NCBI RefSeq assembly: GCF_007993935.1
Contig: NZ_VITY01000017.1
Span: 124,001 to 188,000, forward strand
Reading direction: 5' to 3'
Source of the DNA: Bradyrhizobium macuxiense
GTDB lineage: Bacteria; Pseudomonadota; Alphaproteobacteria; Rhizobiales; Xanthobacteraceae
Length of the DNA stretch: 64,000 bases
Part shown: positions 41,990 through 50,558 of the stretch, one piece after another
How the letters are laid out: every line of letters starts with the position of its first letter
Numbering within the stretch: the first letter of the stretch is position 1
Program-made: the position numbers and the translations under genes
Notes under the pieces: generated by a model
What the model was told of the DNA's origin: nothing
Database searches by the model: none
What the model saw: the letters and a program-made list of their open reading frames with translations, nothing else

Positions 41990-43297
41990 ATGATCGAGCC
42001 GATCATGTACGCGGCGATCGGTTTCCTGATCTCGATGCTGTGCGGCCTGATGATCGTGCCCCTGGTGCATAACCGGGCGGTGCGGCTGACCACGCGGCGG
42101 ATGGAGGCGGCCACCCCGCTGTCGATGGCCGAAATCCAGGCCGACAAGGACCAGCTCCGCGCCGAATTCGCCATGTCGGCCCGCCGGCTCGAGATGAGCG
42201 TCGACCAGCTCAAAAGCAAGACCACGAGCCAGCTCGCCGAGCTCGGCAAGAAGACCGACGCGATCAACCGCATGAAGATCGAGCTGGGCGAGAAGAACGC
42301 CGCGATCTTCGCGATGGAGGCGCGCGAGAAGGCGATGAAGGAGCAGCTTCGCGCCACCGAGGAGGAGTTCGGCGCCAAGACCGAGCTGCTGCGCACCGCC
42401 GAGCAGGCGCTGACCGACAAGCAGGGCGAGCTTGGCAGGATCAACGCCGAGCTCAGCGACCGCTCGATGACCGCCGACAGCCGCCAGGTCGAACTGGTCG
42501 CGGTGCGGACCCAGGTAGAGGAGTTGAAGAACCGGGTCGGCGACGCCGCCAGGGAGTTCGCGGCCACCGAGGCCCGCCTCGCCCAGGAGCGCAGCCAGTC
42601 GGAAACCGTGACGCGCGATCTCACCGATGCGCGCGGCCGGGTCGAGAATCTGAGCCAGCGCGTCACCGACCTCGACCGCCAGTTGATCGTCCAGGTCAAG
42701 GAAGCCGAGATGCTCGGCAACCGCGTCAGCGACCTCGAGACGCGGCTTGCGACCCAGGGCAAGCTGCTCGCCGAGCGCGAATTTGAGAACGGCCAGCTCA
42801 AGCAGGCCAACGCCGCCGCCGAGCGGACGGTGCAGGAGCTGCGCGAGGAGATCGCCGCAGCAGGCGGCGGCAAATCGTCCGTGCTCGAGAAGCTGCGCCA
42901 GGAGAAGGCCGCAGTCGAGGAGCAACTGCGCACAGCCCGCGACGAACGCGGCAAGCTGCAGCGCGACATCAACGCGATCCAGCAGCAGGCCGAGAGCTCC
43001 TGGGCGACCGAGCGGATGGAGAACGCGCTGCTGCGCGAACGCATCAACGACATCGCGGCCGAGGTGGCCAAGCTCGCGATCCAGCTCGAGGGCCCCAATT
43101 CGGCGATCGAGGCCATGCTGGCGGCGGAGCCGACCGTGCCGGCCAAGATCGCCTCGCAGCCCGCCGCCAAGCCGGCCAACGGTGCCGCAAACGGCGTCTC
43201 GCCGGGCAGCGGGATGCCCGAAGGCGGCGGCACGCTCGCCGAACGCATCCGGGCGCTGCAGTCGCACGCCTCCCGCGCCCGTCAGCAGGGAGCCTGA
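41990..43297 (+). CDS. Membrane-anchored long coiled-coil protein
   Basis: This 435-residue protein has an N-terminal membrane helix (MIEPIMYAAIGFLISMLCGL) followed by about 330 residues of nearly uninterrupted heptad-patterned coiled coil (for example QLRATEEEFGAKTELLRTAE). The C-terminus is a Pro/Ala/Gly-rich tail. It is probably anchored in the inner membrane with the rod in the cytoplasm. Proteins of this build are conserved in Rhizobiales; I know of no assigned function, and a scaffold role is only a guess. GGAG lies upstream of the ATG. It is the last gene before the tRNA. Confidence 0.8.
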   Translation: MIEPIMYAAIGFLISMLCGLMIVPLVHNRAVRLTTRRMEAATPLSMAEIQADKDQLRAEFAMSARRLEMSVDQLKSKTTSQLAELGKKTDAINRMKIELGEKNAAIFAMEAREKAMKEQLRATEEEFGAKTELLRTAEQALTDKQGELGRINAELSDRSMTADSRQVELVAVRTQVEELKNRVGDAAREFAATEARLAQERSQSETVTRDLTDARGRVENLSQRVTDLDRQLIVQVKEAEMLGNRVSDLETRLATQGKLLAEREFENGQLKQANAAAERTVQELREEIAAAGGGKSSVLEKLRQEKAAVEEQLRTARDERGKLQRDINAIQQQAESSWATERMENALLRERINDIAAEVAKLAIQLEGPNSAIEAMLAAEPTVPAKIASQPAAKPANGAANGVSPGSGMPEGGGTLAERIRALQSHASRARQQGA

Positions 43298-43411
43298 TTT
43301 ACGCAGGGTTTGGCTTGACACCCCTACCCGGCACTTCGTAAATCGCACGCTCTGACGAAGCGCCACTTTTCGACCGGCCGCCGACCAGCGGCCTTTGGCA
43401 CGTCATATCCC

Positions 43412-43486
43412 GGACGCATAGCTCAGCGGGAGAGCGTTCCCTTCACACGGGAGAGGTCCAAGGTTCGATCCCTTGTGCGTCCACCA
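43412..43486 (+). tRNA. tRNA-Val (anticodon CAC)
   Basis: The acceptor arms GGACGCA and TGCGTCC pair perfectly, followed by discriminator A and an encoded CCA. The D arm is GCTC/GAGC. The anticodon loop TTCACAC gives CAC (43444-43446), which reads the valine codon GTG. The T arm is CAAGG TTCGATC CCTTG. The DNA beyond its 3' end changes in character, which suggests it is the integration site of an island. Confidence 0.97.
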
Positions 43487-43910
43487 TTAGACCAATAAAA
43501 TCAATAGCTTAAAAAATACTTTCCCTCTTGATGTGCCCCGAAATTAACGGGGCACAATGCGGGCACACGCATCACCTGCAAGAAATTCGCTGACAAAAAC
43601 CTCCCAAGGCAGACGTCAAGCCCGGCTGATGCGAAAGGTGAGGAGAAAAGGGTGTTGCATAGCAATGGCTTGCGAGCGCTACGCGTTGGGGTTCACTCGC
43701 ACGGAAATCCGGTAAGCACTGCGTAAGCGGTAAACACCCGTAGCTCAGCCTGAAAGGGCGTCGTGGGGCGAGCGCACGGTCGCGGCGGTAGCCGCCCGAT
43801 CGGTCCACATGCGGGCTCGACTGGCGAAAGTTTGAGCGCCACGGGGGCATGATGCTCGCCCCAGCCCGGTCAAGCGTACCCTCCGCCCGCTCCGCTGTTC
43901 CAACGCCATT
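43487..43910. other. Junction region after tRNA-Val, no gene supported
   Basis: These 424 bases start with an AT-rich stretch and hold a hairpin (GTGCCCCG/CGGGGCAC, 43533-43555, 7-base AT-rich loop) followed by another GGGCACA. Open frames are short and unlike any protein I know. No integrase remnant could be recognised. Confidence 0.6.
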
Positions 43911-45350
43911 CTAGCTGGACGGATTTTCGTCCGCACCGCCTTGTACAGGCCCCGAGAACGATCGCGGACGGGTCAGCACCTCGGGCTCGAGGATATGATC
44001 AAGCTGTTCAGGGGTGAGCAGCTTCTTTGCCAACACCAAGTCGTAAACGCTTTGGCTTGTGATGAGTGCTTCTTGAGCTATCTTCGTCGCATTGGCGTAA
44101 CCGATATATGGATTAAGCGCGGTGACTATTCCGATCGATCTTTCCACGCCTCGAAGCAGATGCTCGCGATTGGCGGTAATCCCATTCACGCACCTCGTAG
44201 CTAGCGCCAAGCAGCCTGACCGAAGGTGCGTGATGCTCTTGAACAGGCTGTGGGCGATGATCGGCTCAAAGGCATTCAGTTGCAGTTGACCGGCCTCAGC
44301 CGCAAAACTCACGGTGACGTCGTTTCCTATCACCTCAAAGGCAATCTGGTTGACGACCTCCGGTATGACCGGGTTGACCTTGCCCGGCATGATGCTGGAA
44401 CCAGCCTGCATCGCTGGCAGGTTGATCTCGCCAAGTCCCACTCGAGGTCCCGAAGACAGCAGACGCAGATCGTTGCAGGTTTTCGAAAGCTTGATCGCTA
44501 CCCGCTTCAGAACGCCGGAGAGCTGCACGAAACTGCCGCAGTCCTGGGTCGCCTCGATCAGGTTTGAAGCGGTCACGACCGGAATACCCGTCGTCGTCCG
44601 CAAATGCTGACAAACTAGACGAGCATAGTCCGGATGCGCATTGATGCCCGTGCCGATCGCAGTGGCGCCCATGTTAATCTCACAAACCAGAAGCACCGCT
44701 TCCTTCAGCCGCTGTTCGTCCTCTCCGACCATCACTGCATAGGTCGAAAACTCCTGCCCGAGAGTCATTGGAACGGCATCCTGCAACTGAGTGCGCCCCA
44801 TTTTGACGATGCCCTTGAATTCCTCGGACTTCACCTCGAAAGCCTGACGCAAGGTCGCCATAGCCTCTACGAGCCGCATGATCCCGGAATAGGACGCAAG
44901 CTTGAGCGCCGTCGGATAGACGTCGTTCGTACTTTGGCTCATGTTTACGTGTTCGTTGGGATGCAGAAAATTATAGTCACCTTTAGCGCGCCCCAGCAAT
45001 TCCAGTGCGCGGTTTGCGATGACTTCGTTGGCGTTCATGTTGGTTGACGTCCCGGCCCCGCCTTGGATGACGTCAACTACAAATTCCTTATTTAGATGGC
45101 CCGTCCTAATTTCGTCGGCGGCAGCGATGATGGCATCCGCACGCGTCTCATCCAGCAAACCTAGATGGCGGTTGGTCCGTGCGGCAGCTGACTTGATGGA
45201 AGCCAGCGCCGCAACTAGATCTGGATAGTTCGAGATTGGGGCTCCACTAATCGGAAAATTCTCCACCGCACGCAGAGTGTGGATGCCATAGTAGGCAGCC
45301 GCGGGAACGTCTCGCTCGCCCAAAAGATCATGCTCGCGTCGTCTGCTCAT
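43911..45350 (-). CDS. aspA: Aspartate ammonia-lyase (aspartase)
   Basis: Aspartase splits L-aspartate into fumarate and ammonia. The 479-residue protein belongs to the fumarase/aspartase superfamily and has GGAGTSTNMNANEVIANRAL (residues 97-116), the substrate-binding HVNMSQSTNDVYPTALK, TGINAHP near 234, and the flexible catalytic loop GSSIMPGKVNPVIPEV at 317-332 with Ser318 as the general base. Aspartase rather than fumarase is favoured by the overall match to AspA (for example ALELLGRAKGDY). It is the last of three genes on the minus strand (amidohydrolase, transporter, aspartase). Confidence 0.92.
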   Translation of the reverse strand: MSRRREHDLLGERDVPAAAYYGIHTLRAVENFPISGAPISNYPDLVAALASIKSAAARTNRHLGLLDETRADAIIAAADEIRTGHLNKEFVVDVIQGGAGTSTNMNANEVIANRALELLGRAKGDYNFLHPNEHVNMSQSTNDVYPTALKLASYSGIMRLVEAMATLRQAFEVKSEEFKGIVKMGRTQLQDAVPMTLGQEFSTYAVMVGEDEQRLKEAVLLVCEINMGATAIGTGINAHPDYARLVCQHLRTTTGIPVVTASNLIEATQDCGSFVQLSGVLKRVAIKLSKTCNDLRLLSSGPRVGLGEINLPAMQAGSSIMPGKVNPVIPEVVNQIAFEVIGNDVTVSFAAEAGQLQLNAFEPIIAHSLFKSITHLRSGCLALATRCVNGITANREHLLRGVERSIGIVTALNPYIGYANATKIAQEALITSQSVYDLVLAKKLLTPEQLDHILEPEVLTRPRSFSGPVQGGADENPSS

Positions 45351-45529
45351 TCGGGCCTCTCGCTAAAATATTCGTGAATCTCTTGGTGAAAACGACGAGG
45401 AAACGTGCCCGCAGGGGTATTGTAGAACGTCACCTTGAAATCATGGGCAGATGCGGTCTTGGCACCTCCCCTCAGCGAATAAAGAGCCGCCGAGATTGCG
45501 CCGCAGAAGCCCTCCCGGCGGTAGCGTTC

Positions 45530-46915
45530 TCATGAAATCAGCTCGCTGTAGGAGCTATCCGACCTGGCGGCATGGTCAGCGCTGGGAGTTCCACTGCGCG
45601 AAAACTTGTCCACCGCACCCAAGCGCTGACCGAGAGCCAGCAGGGCGGTAATGCTGATGATGGACGTCGCAATCACGTAAAAGCTGGGCGCCATCTTGTT
45701 TTCGGTCGCGGCAATCATCCAGGTGACGATCAAAGGCGCGAATCCGCCGAAGAACGTGACTGAGAAGTTGTAGGTCAGTGCCAATCCGGTGCCGCGGGTG
45801 TTGGTCGGGAATATCTCCGAAAGCATTGCAGGTATCGGCCCAAGACACGCTGCGATCAGCAGACCGACCAATGCCTGCACCGCGAGCAGGGTGATCACCG
45901 TCGGCCACAGGGTCTGCATCAGAAAGAGCGGATACGAAGTGAGGCAAGCCATCAACACCGCAATCGACAGCACCCGAAGTCGGCCATAGCGATCCGACAG
46001 CGTGCCGAACAACGGCGCCGTCACCATCAAAACGACGCCGGTCACCAATGCGCCGACAAACGAAGAGGTCGCCGGAATATGCAATTGCGTCAAGGCATAA
46101 GTCGGCATGTACACCTTGTGAACGTAGTTGAACGCGGTAACTCCTGCGACGACGCCTATGCCGAGCAATAGATTCATGCGGTCACGTACCAGTACCGCGC
46201 TCAGCGGCGAGTTGTCTTGTTTGACAGCCGCGAGTTTTGTGAATTCTGGCGTCTCGTCTATCTGGCTGCGGATGTACAGACCAACCGGCCCCACCAGCAG
46301 GCCAACGCCGAAGGCGACCCGCCAGCCCCAATCGTTCACCTGACTCTCTGTCAGAGTGTAGCTGATAAGTGCGCTGACGCCGGCCGCAAGCACGGTCGCC
46401 AACCCTTGCGTTGACGATTGCCAGCTTGCGAAGAAGCCGCGTCGCTTGGAATCCGCATGCTCTACCATGAAGGCCGTTGCTGCGCCGAATTCGCCGCCGG
46501 TCGAAAAGCCCTGCAGCATACGTGCGACGATGATGGTCAGCGGTGATAGGATGCCGATCTGGAAATATGTCGGCGCGAAAACGATGATCGCCGTACCCGC
46601 CATCATAATCGCAATTGACATTGTTAGCGACGCCTTGCGCCCTGCCCGATCAGTATACGAGCCTAGGATAATCGCGCCCAGCGGGCGCATCACGAAGGAA
46701 ATTCCGAATGTGCCAACGCTGAGCAACAGCGACGTCGTTTCGTCAGCCGTGGGAAAAAACTGTTTGCCGATGACCACAGCGAAATAGCCATAAATAAGCA
46801 GATCGTAAAATTCGAGCGCATTGCCGATGCTAGCCGCGCAAATTTCTTTCCAAGGGTTGCGCACCGTGGCGACAGACAAGGCGCCCCGGTCGGATGATTG
46901 AACTTGTGCTGACAT
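45530..46915 (-). CDS. MHS family MFS transporter (ProP/ShiA-like)
   Basis: This proton symporter of about 461 residues has twelve membrane helices. The metabolite:H+ symporter family features are NALEFYDLLIYGYFAVVIGK in helix 1, SYTDRAGRKASLTMSIAIMM after helix 2 and MLQGFSTGGEFGAATAFMVE in helix 4. Known members carry citrate, proline/betaine, shikimate or dicarboxylates, so the substrate is open. The start MSAQVQSSDRGALS at 46915 was chosen because the upstream extension is unlike the family. It lies between the amidohydrolase and aspartase genes, so an N-acyl-amino acid or aspartate is a reasonable guess. Confidence 0.88.
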   Translation of the reverse strand: MSAQVQSSDRGALSVATVRNPWKEICAASIGNALEFYDLLIYGYFAVVIGKQFFPTADETTSLLLSVGTFGISFVMRPLGAIILGSYTDRAGRKASLTMSIAIMMAGTAIIVFAPTYFQIGILSPLTIIVARMLQGFSTGGEFGAATAFMVEHADSKRRGFFASWQSSTQGLATVLAAGVSALISYTLTESQVNDWGWRVAFGVGLLVGPVGLYIRSQIDETPEFTKLAAVKQDNSPLSAVLVRDRMNLLLGIGVVAGVTAFNYVHKVYMPTYALTQLHIPATSSFVGALVTGVVLMVTAPLFGTLSDRYGRLRVLSIAVLMACLTSYPLFLMQTLWPTVITLLAVQALVGLLIAACLGPIPAMLSEIFPTNTRGTGLALTYNFSVTFFGGFAPLIVTWMIAATENKMAPSFYVIATSIISITALLALGQRLGAVDKFSRSGTPSADHAARSDSSYSELIS

Positions 46916-47017
46916 CAGATATCTCTGGGGTTGTTGTCTGCCTTGCAGGACCGCAAGAGTAAACCGCGAATTCGAAGCCAAACGCATCAACACGCTCAAA
47001 CTGATGCGTTCGCGCGT

Positions 47018-48352
47018 TCAATTGCGAGGACGCGCTCCACTGCCAGGCGCGCCTAGTAAGCAAGTGAGCCGCTCCAGGATTTCGAGTCCGATCGGGAGGG
47101 CATCCTCGTTAAAGTCGAAGCGAGGATTGTGGTGTATTGCGCTTAGTTCTGTACCAATGCCAAAATATACAGCCTTCCCGCCACGGCCTTGAACAGCTCG
47201 CATCATTTCGGCGGCGTCGTCGCTGCCTCTGAACTCAACGCAGTCCCGAATCGCCTTGACTTGTGGGACCTCGCGCGCCGCCTCATGGACGATTTTCGCC
47301 AACTCCGGGTCGCTGCTCGCCGCTCGCGATTCACCGACCAAGTCGGAGCGGCTAGTCACTTCATGCATCAATGCAGCGCCTGCAACAACTCGGGCCGCGG
47401 TATCTCTCAGGAATTGGAGAGTATCGGCATTGTCCGCGCGCAGTTCTATCGAGAGGTCAGCAGAACTCGGAACTGTGTTTCGCGAGTCTCCGCCGGATAT
47501 GCGACCGACATTGACGCGCGTGTCCCCATCGCCATGGCGAGGAATAGCCATCAGATTCTGTGCGGCGACACATGCGGCGAGGACGGCATTGCGGCCATCA
47601 TGCGGCGAGATCGCGGCGTGTGCACTCTTACCCGTGAAATTGACGTCTAATTTGATGCTGCCAAGAATATCTTTGTAGCCCGTGATGACTTCTCCGACAC
47701 TAAGAGCCTGCACGCCGAGATGGCAGCCTACGAAGTAATCTACGCCGTCGAGAACGCCAGCCGCGACCATAGCCTTCGCGCCCCTCAACCCCTCCTCTGC
47801 CGGTTGAAATATCAAACGTATCTCACCAGCCAGTTCGTGGCGAATGCGAGCGAGGGTCCGCGCAAGACCAAGGCCCATCGACGTATGACCATCATGCCCG
47901 CAATTGTGGTGAAAGCCCTCGTGGATAGAACTGAAGCCCTCACGGACTGGCCGGTGGTCGCGACTCGTCGCCTCACCTCCATTGTTGGCATCAAGATCAA
48001 ACCGGAACGCGATGACCGGTCCGGCCGCTCCACCATTTAGAGTGCCAACAACGCCGGTGAATCCATCTCGGAGCTTTTCGGCCGTGACGGGATCCGCCCC
48101 ATGATCCAACGCCCGGTTAAGAAAAAAATCGAGAGTGCGTTGCGGAGGGAGGCCCATTCGAGCGTCCCGCGAAATGACGTCAGCACCGCAACGAACCTGC
48201 CATCCCGATTCCTGCAAGACTTTCACGACCTTGCTGGCCGTGAAGACCTCGCACCAGCCGGGCTCTGCTAAACGATGGAGCTCGCGCCTGTCTGCCACGA
48301 GCTGCGTCTTGGAACGCGCCCCCCGTTCAGAAACATCGCATCCCATTGGCAT
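47018..48352 (-). CDS. M20D amidohydrolase, AbgA-like
   Basis: This 444-residue metallohydrolase resembles the A subunit of E. coli p-aminobenzoyl-glutamate hydrolase along its whole length. Shared features include RRELHRLAEPGWCEVFTAS, SRDARMGLPPQ, the metal motif HHNCGHDGHTSMGLGLA (C151, H153), IFQPAEEGLRGAKAMVAAGV with the catalytic Glu pair 186-187, and SAIHHNPRFDFNEDALPIGL. It should cut an amide between an acyl group and an amino acid. No B subunit gene is present. The relation to plant-hormone-conjugate hydrolases (IAA-aspartate) is close enough to consider. The start at 48352 has GGAGAG; ATG 48346 is equally possible. Confidence 0.88.
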   Translation of the reverse strand: MPMGCDVSERGARSKTQLVADRRELHRLAEPGWCEVFTASKVVKVLQESGWQVRCGADVISRDARMGLPPQRTLDFFLNRALDHGADPVTAEKLRDGFTGVVGTLNGGAAGPVIAFRFDLDANNGGEATSRDHRPVREGFSSIHEGFHHNCGHDGHTSMGLGLARTLARIRHELAGEIRLIFQPAEEGLRGAKAMVAAGVLDGVDYFVGCHLGVQALSVGEVITGYKDILGSIKLDVNFTGKSAHAAISPHDGRNAVLAACVAAQNLMAIPRHGDGDTRVNVGRISGGDSRNTVPSSADLSIELRADNADTLQFLRDTAARVVAGAALMHEVTSRSDLVGESRAASSDPELAKIVHEAAREVPQVKAIRDCVEFRGSDDAAEMMRAVQGRGGKAVYFGIGTELSAIHHNPRFDFNEDALPIGLEILERLTCLLGAPGSGARPRN

Positions 48353-48377
48353 CTCTCCGAAACAACTGACGTGCTAT

Positions 48378-48444
48378 ATTTCGGTCCTATTAAGGTCATT
48401 CGGAGCGCTTGAGTCAATAAAAATTACGGTCATATTACGGCCAT
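48378..48444. promoter_or_regulatory. Four 11-base operator-like repeats in two tandem pairs
   Basis: ATTTCGGTCCT and ATTAAGGTCAT lie back to back at 48378-48399. ATTACGGTCAT and ATTACGGCCAT lie back to back at 48423-48444. The consensus is ATTACGGTCAT; the pairs start 45 bases apart, and each repeat is about one helical turn. They occupy the gap between the amidohydrolase gene and the divergent regulator gene and are probably the regulator's binding sites. Confidence 0.7.
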
Positions 48445-48492
48445 GGGCCCCATGACATTTCCTCAAGGCCATGTCAGCGAAGGAAAGCTGCT

Positions 48493-49776
48493 TTGATTGG
48501 CGTTGTTGGACCTGACGATACTGTCGCGATGATCGAGCGGGTCGCGGAGGAAATCGGACTAAATTCGATCCTGGTAGTGGCGAAATATAAGTCGCCACGC
48601 GAGACCGCGGAGCTTGTTCGCGCGCTTCAGCCAGTCTGTCCGGTCATCCTTTTCAGCGGGCGCCTTCCATATCGACTCGCCATTTCTGCGGGCTTCGCGC
48701 CGGACAATCTCGATTATATTCCGCACGAAGGGACAGATCTATTTCGCGCGCTCGCGCTTGTAGCGTTGGGTAAAGGATATACTGGTCAATTTCCCAAGTT
48801 CAGTTTCGATTGCATGGCAGAGCGCGACGTCAGCGAAGCCTACGACGAGCTACGATTGTCGGACGATTATCACGTCATTCCACTCGAGATCGATAGCGAC
48901 TCAAGCGAGATCAACCTTGACCGCATTATCTCCACCCATCGCTCATTACTTGAACAAGGCAAAATTGAGCACTGTTTCACATGCATTAGGAGCGTCTTCG
49001 AAACTCTTTCAGCGTCCAGACTTCCGGTTTTCCGAATAAATCATGCCCGTATCTCAGTGCGACAGGCGCTTCTGAGGGCTCAGCTTCGCCACGAATTGGT
49101 TCAGGCCGAGGCGTCACAAGTTGCGATATGCGTGCTGTCACAGCGCTCGGCTTCGAACACACGTGGGAAGCACTCGACCAAGCGACTTTCGAAGGCGGCC
49201 GGGTTATGTTCGGACTTGCTTGGCGGCCGCATCGTTAAGATCGATTTGAATGAAGCACTTTGGATAACGACAAGAGGTGCGATAGATCGCCACTTGAAAG
49301 CGCTCCCCTTATCAAGCGTATCCGTGCGTGATCCCGCTTTCATTTTGGGCATCGGTATCGGACCAAATGCCGATCAGGCGGAAGCTTTTGCAAGGCAGGC
49401 GCAGCAGCGAACTAGCAGTCCAGCCACTCGATATTTTCAAATCCAGCAAACCGCCTTCATTGTTGAAAAAATGGACCCGAACGAAGCTCGCGAAGAGAGA
49501 CAAAGCGACCTGAAAGCCGCGCGTAATCTGCAAGTTTCGCCTGCTGTCATTCGTCGGCTGGGAGTCGTGTTCCAAGAGTTGGATCCAAACGGCTTTACCT
49601 CCGCGGAACTTGCAAAAAGCTATAGCATCCAACCGCGGAGTGCCCGGCGGCTCCTGACACTTTTGAAAGACCGTGGATTCGTTGAGGAGTGCGGTTTAGG
49701 CGCGCGCCATCGCGCCGGCCGCCCAGAACTCATTTATCGCATTTTCCTGGATCGGATGCTGTTTCCGATCCGATGA
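48493..49776 (+). CDS. Transcriptional regulator of unusual architecture (sensor, GGDEF/GCHIII-like middle, winged helix)
   Basis: This 427-residue protein starts at a TTG with AAGGAAAG 6 bases upstream. I see three parts. The N-terminal 130 residues (IGVVGPDDTVAMIERVAEEI, then VCPVILFSGRLPYRLAI) look like an alpha/beta sensor domain. The middle 150-320 has two LRHELVQAEASQVAICVLSQ-like strands and GIGIGPNADQAEAFARQAQQ, reminiscent of GTP-cyclohydrolase-III/GGDEF folds. The C-terminal 60 residues form a helix-turn-helix (FTSAELAKSYSIQPRSARRL). I cannot name the family. Being divergent from the amidohydrolase-transporter-aspartase genes, it is their likely regulator. G+C is visibly lower than in the core genes. 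Confidence 0.75.
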   Translation: MIGVVGPDDTVAMIERVAEEIGLNSILVVAKYKSPRETAELVRALQPVCPVILFSGRLPYRLAISAGFAPDNLDYIPHEGTDLFRALALVALGKGYTGQFPKFSFDCMAERDVSEAYDELRLSDDYHVIPLEIDSDSSEINLDRIISTHRSLLEQGKIEHCFTCIRSVFETLSASRLPVFRINHARISVRQALLRAQLRHELVQAEASQVAICVLSQRSASNTRGKHSTKRLSKAAGLCSDLLGGRIVKIDLNEALWITTRGAIDRHLKALPLSSVSVRDPAFILGIGIGPNADQAEAFARQAQQRTSSPATRYFQIQQTAFIVEKMDPNEAREERQSDLKAARNLQVSPAVIRRLGVVFQELDPNGFTSAELAKSYSIQPRSARRLLTLLKDRGFVEECGLGARHRAGRPELIYRIFLDRMLFPIR

Positions 49777-50171
49777 TCCCGTGATCCTTCCCAATACAGG
49801 GTCGATTATGTGCGATTGAAACGCAACCGCGGTTAAGGACGATCGCTTTCCGCAGTCTGATGACCAGAACATCGCGGAAAACGATGCGCGCACGCCGAAC
49901 GGCGCCGCTACACAAGCAAAATGCACGGACCCTTACGAGCGCAGCAGCGCACTCTATTTTGAAGGCAAGCCGGCTTCGACGATATGCTGGTAGAGATGAC
50001 CGACTCTAGCGACAGCTTCCATCGCTGAGGCGACGTGTCGCGCGCGCGTACTCCGGCGCCCAAATGCGGCTGTGGGCTCACGCTCTCGCGGTTTGAGCGC
50101 GATGCCGGTGCTGAGAAGCCAGACGCGAGGATGGAAGGTTTAGATATCATATTTCCAAAAAAGATAGCTTT
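49777..50171. other. Gap between the regulator and hipBA
   Basis: No gene is supported in these 395 bases. Short open frames exist on both strands but none has a ribosome-binding site or family likeness. Confidence 0.5.
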
Positions 50172-50239
50172 ACCTATCAATAGGTTTGACCTACTTGGCG
50201 CAGAATGATATATAAACCGATCTTTTAGTATTAAAAGAT
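50172..50239. promoter_or_regulatory. hipBA promoter with two palindromic operators
   Basis: TTGACC (50186-50191) and TATATA (50209-50214) with a 17-base spacer form a near-consensus promoter. A perfect palindrome ACCTAT-CA-ATAGGT (50172-50185) abuts the -35, and ATCTTTTA-GTAT-TAAAAGAT (50220-50239) covers the expected start of transcription. Both palindromes are candidate HipB sites, the usual autoregulation of such pairs. Confidence 0.75.
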
Positions 50240-50252
50240 AGGAAAACCCATC

Positions 50253-50558
50253 ATGAAATCCCTTGATGCGATACGTGATTTGGGAAAGATCCTGCAGGAT
50301 GCCAGGAGGCAGGCAAAGCTCACGCAAGAGCAGGTCGCCGAGCGTGCAGGCATTTCCCGGCCTAGCTATCGCGATATCGAGAACGGCGGAGCGGCGGCTC
50401 GCGCGACTACACTCATCAATATCGCTCGCGCGCTCGGTATGGAGTTGATGCTGATCCCGCAAGCCATGGTGCCTGCAGTGCAAGCGCTGCTCCGCCCTTC
50501 TGCAGACGACGACCACCCGGCATTCACCATTGAACCTGACGATAATGATCATGCCTAA
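50253..50558 (+). CDS. hipB: HipB-like antitoxin, XRE family
   Basis: This 101-residue DNA-binding protein has a helix-turn-helix at about residues 20-60 (AKLTQEQVAERAGISRPSYR, then DIENGGAAARATTLINIARA) and a short acidic C-terminal tail. It should neutralise the HipA-type kinase encoded next and repress the operon. It overlaps hipA by 8 bases, so the two are translationally coupled. A strong promoter and two palindromes lie upstream. A start at 50253 is supported by TAGGAAAA. Confidence 0.9.
   Translation: MKSLDAIRDLGKILQDARRQAKLTQEQVAERAGISRPSYRDIENGGAAARATTLINIARALGMELMLIPQAMVPAVQALLRPSADDDHPAFTIEPDDNDHA

Noticed and set aside
43738..43770. GTAGCTCAGCC string resembling a tRNA D arm
   Set aside because: No anticodon arm, T arm or acceptor stem accompanies it.
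43572..43850. Open frame of 92 codons after the tRNA, considered as an integrase remnant
   Set aside because: No recombinase motifs or start signals could be found in any frame.
49908..50552. Minus-strand open frame of 214 codons opposite hipB and its promoter
   Set aside because: It runs through the hipBA promoter and hipB on the other strand and resembles no protein.
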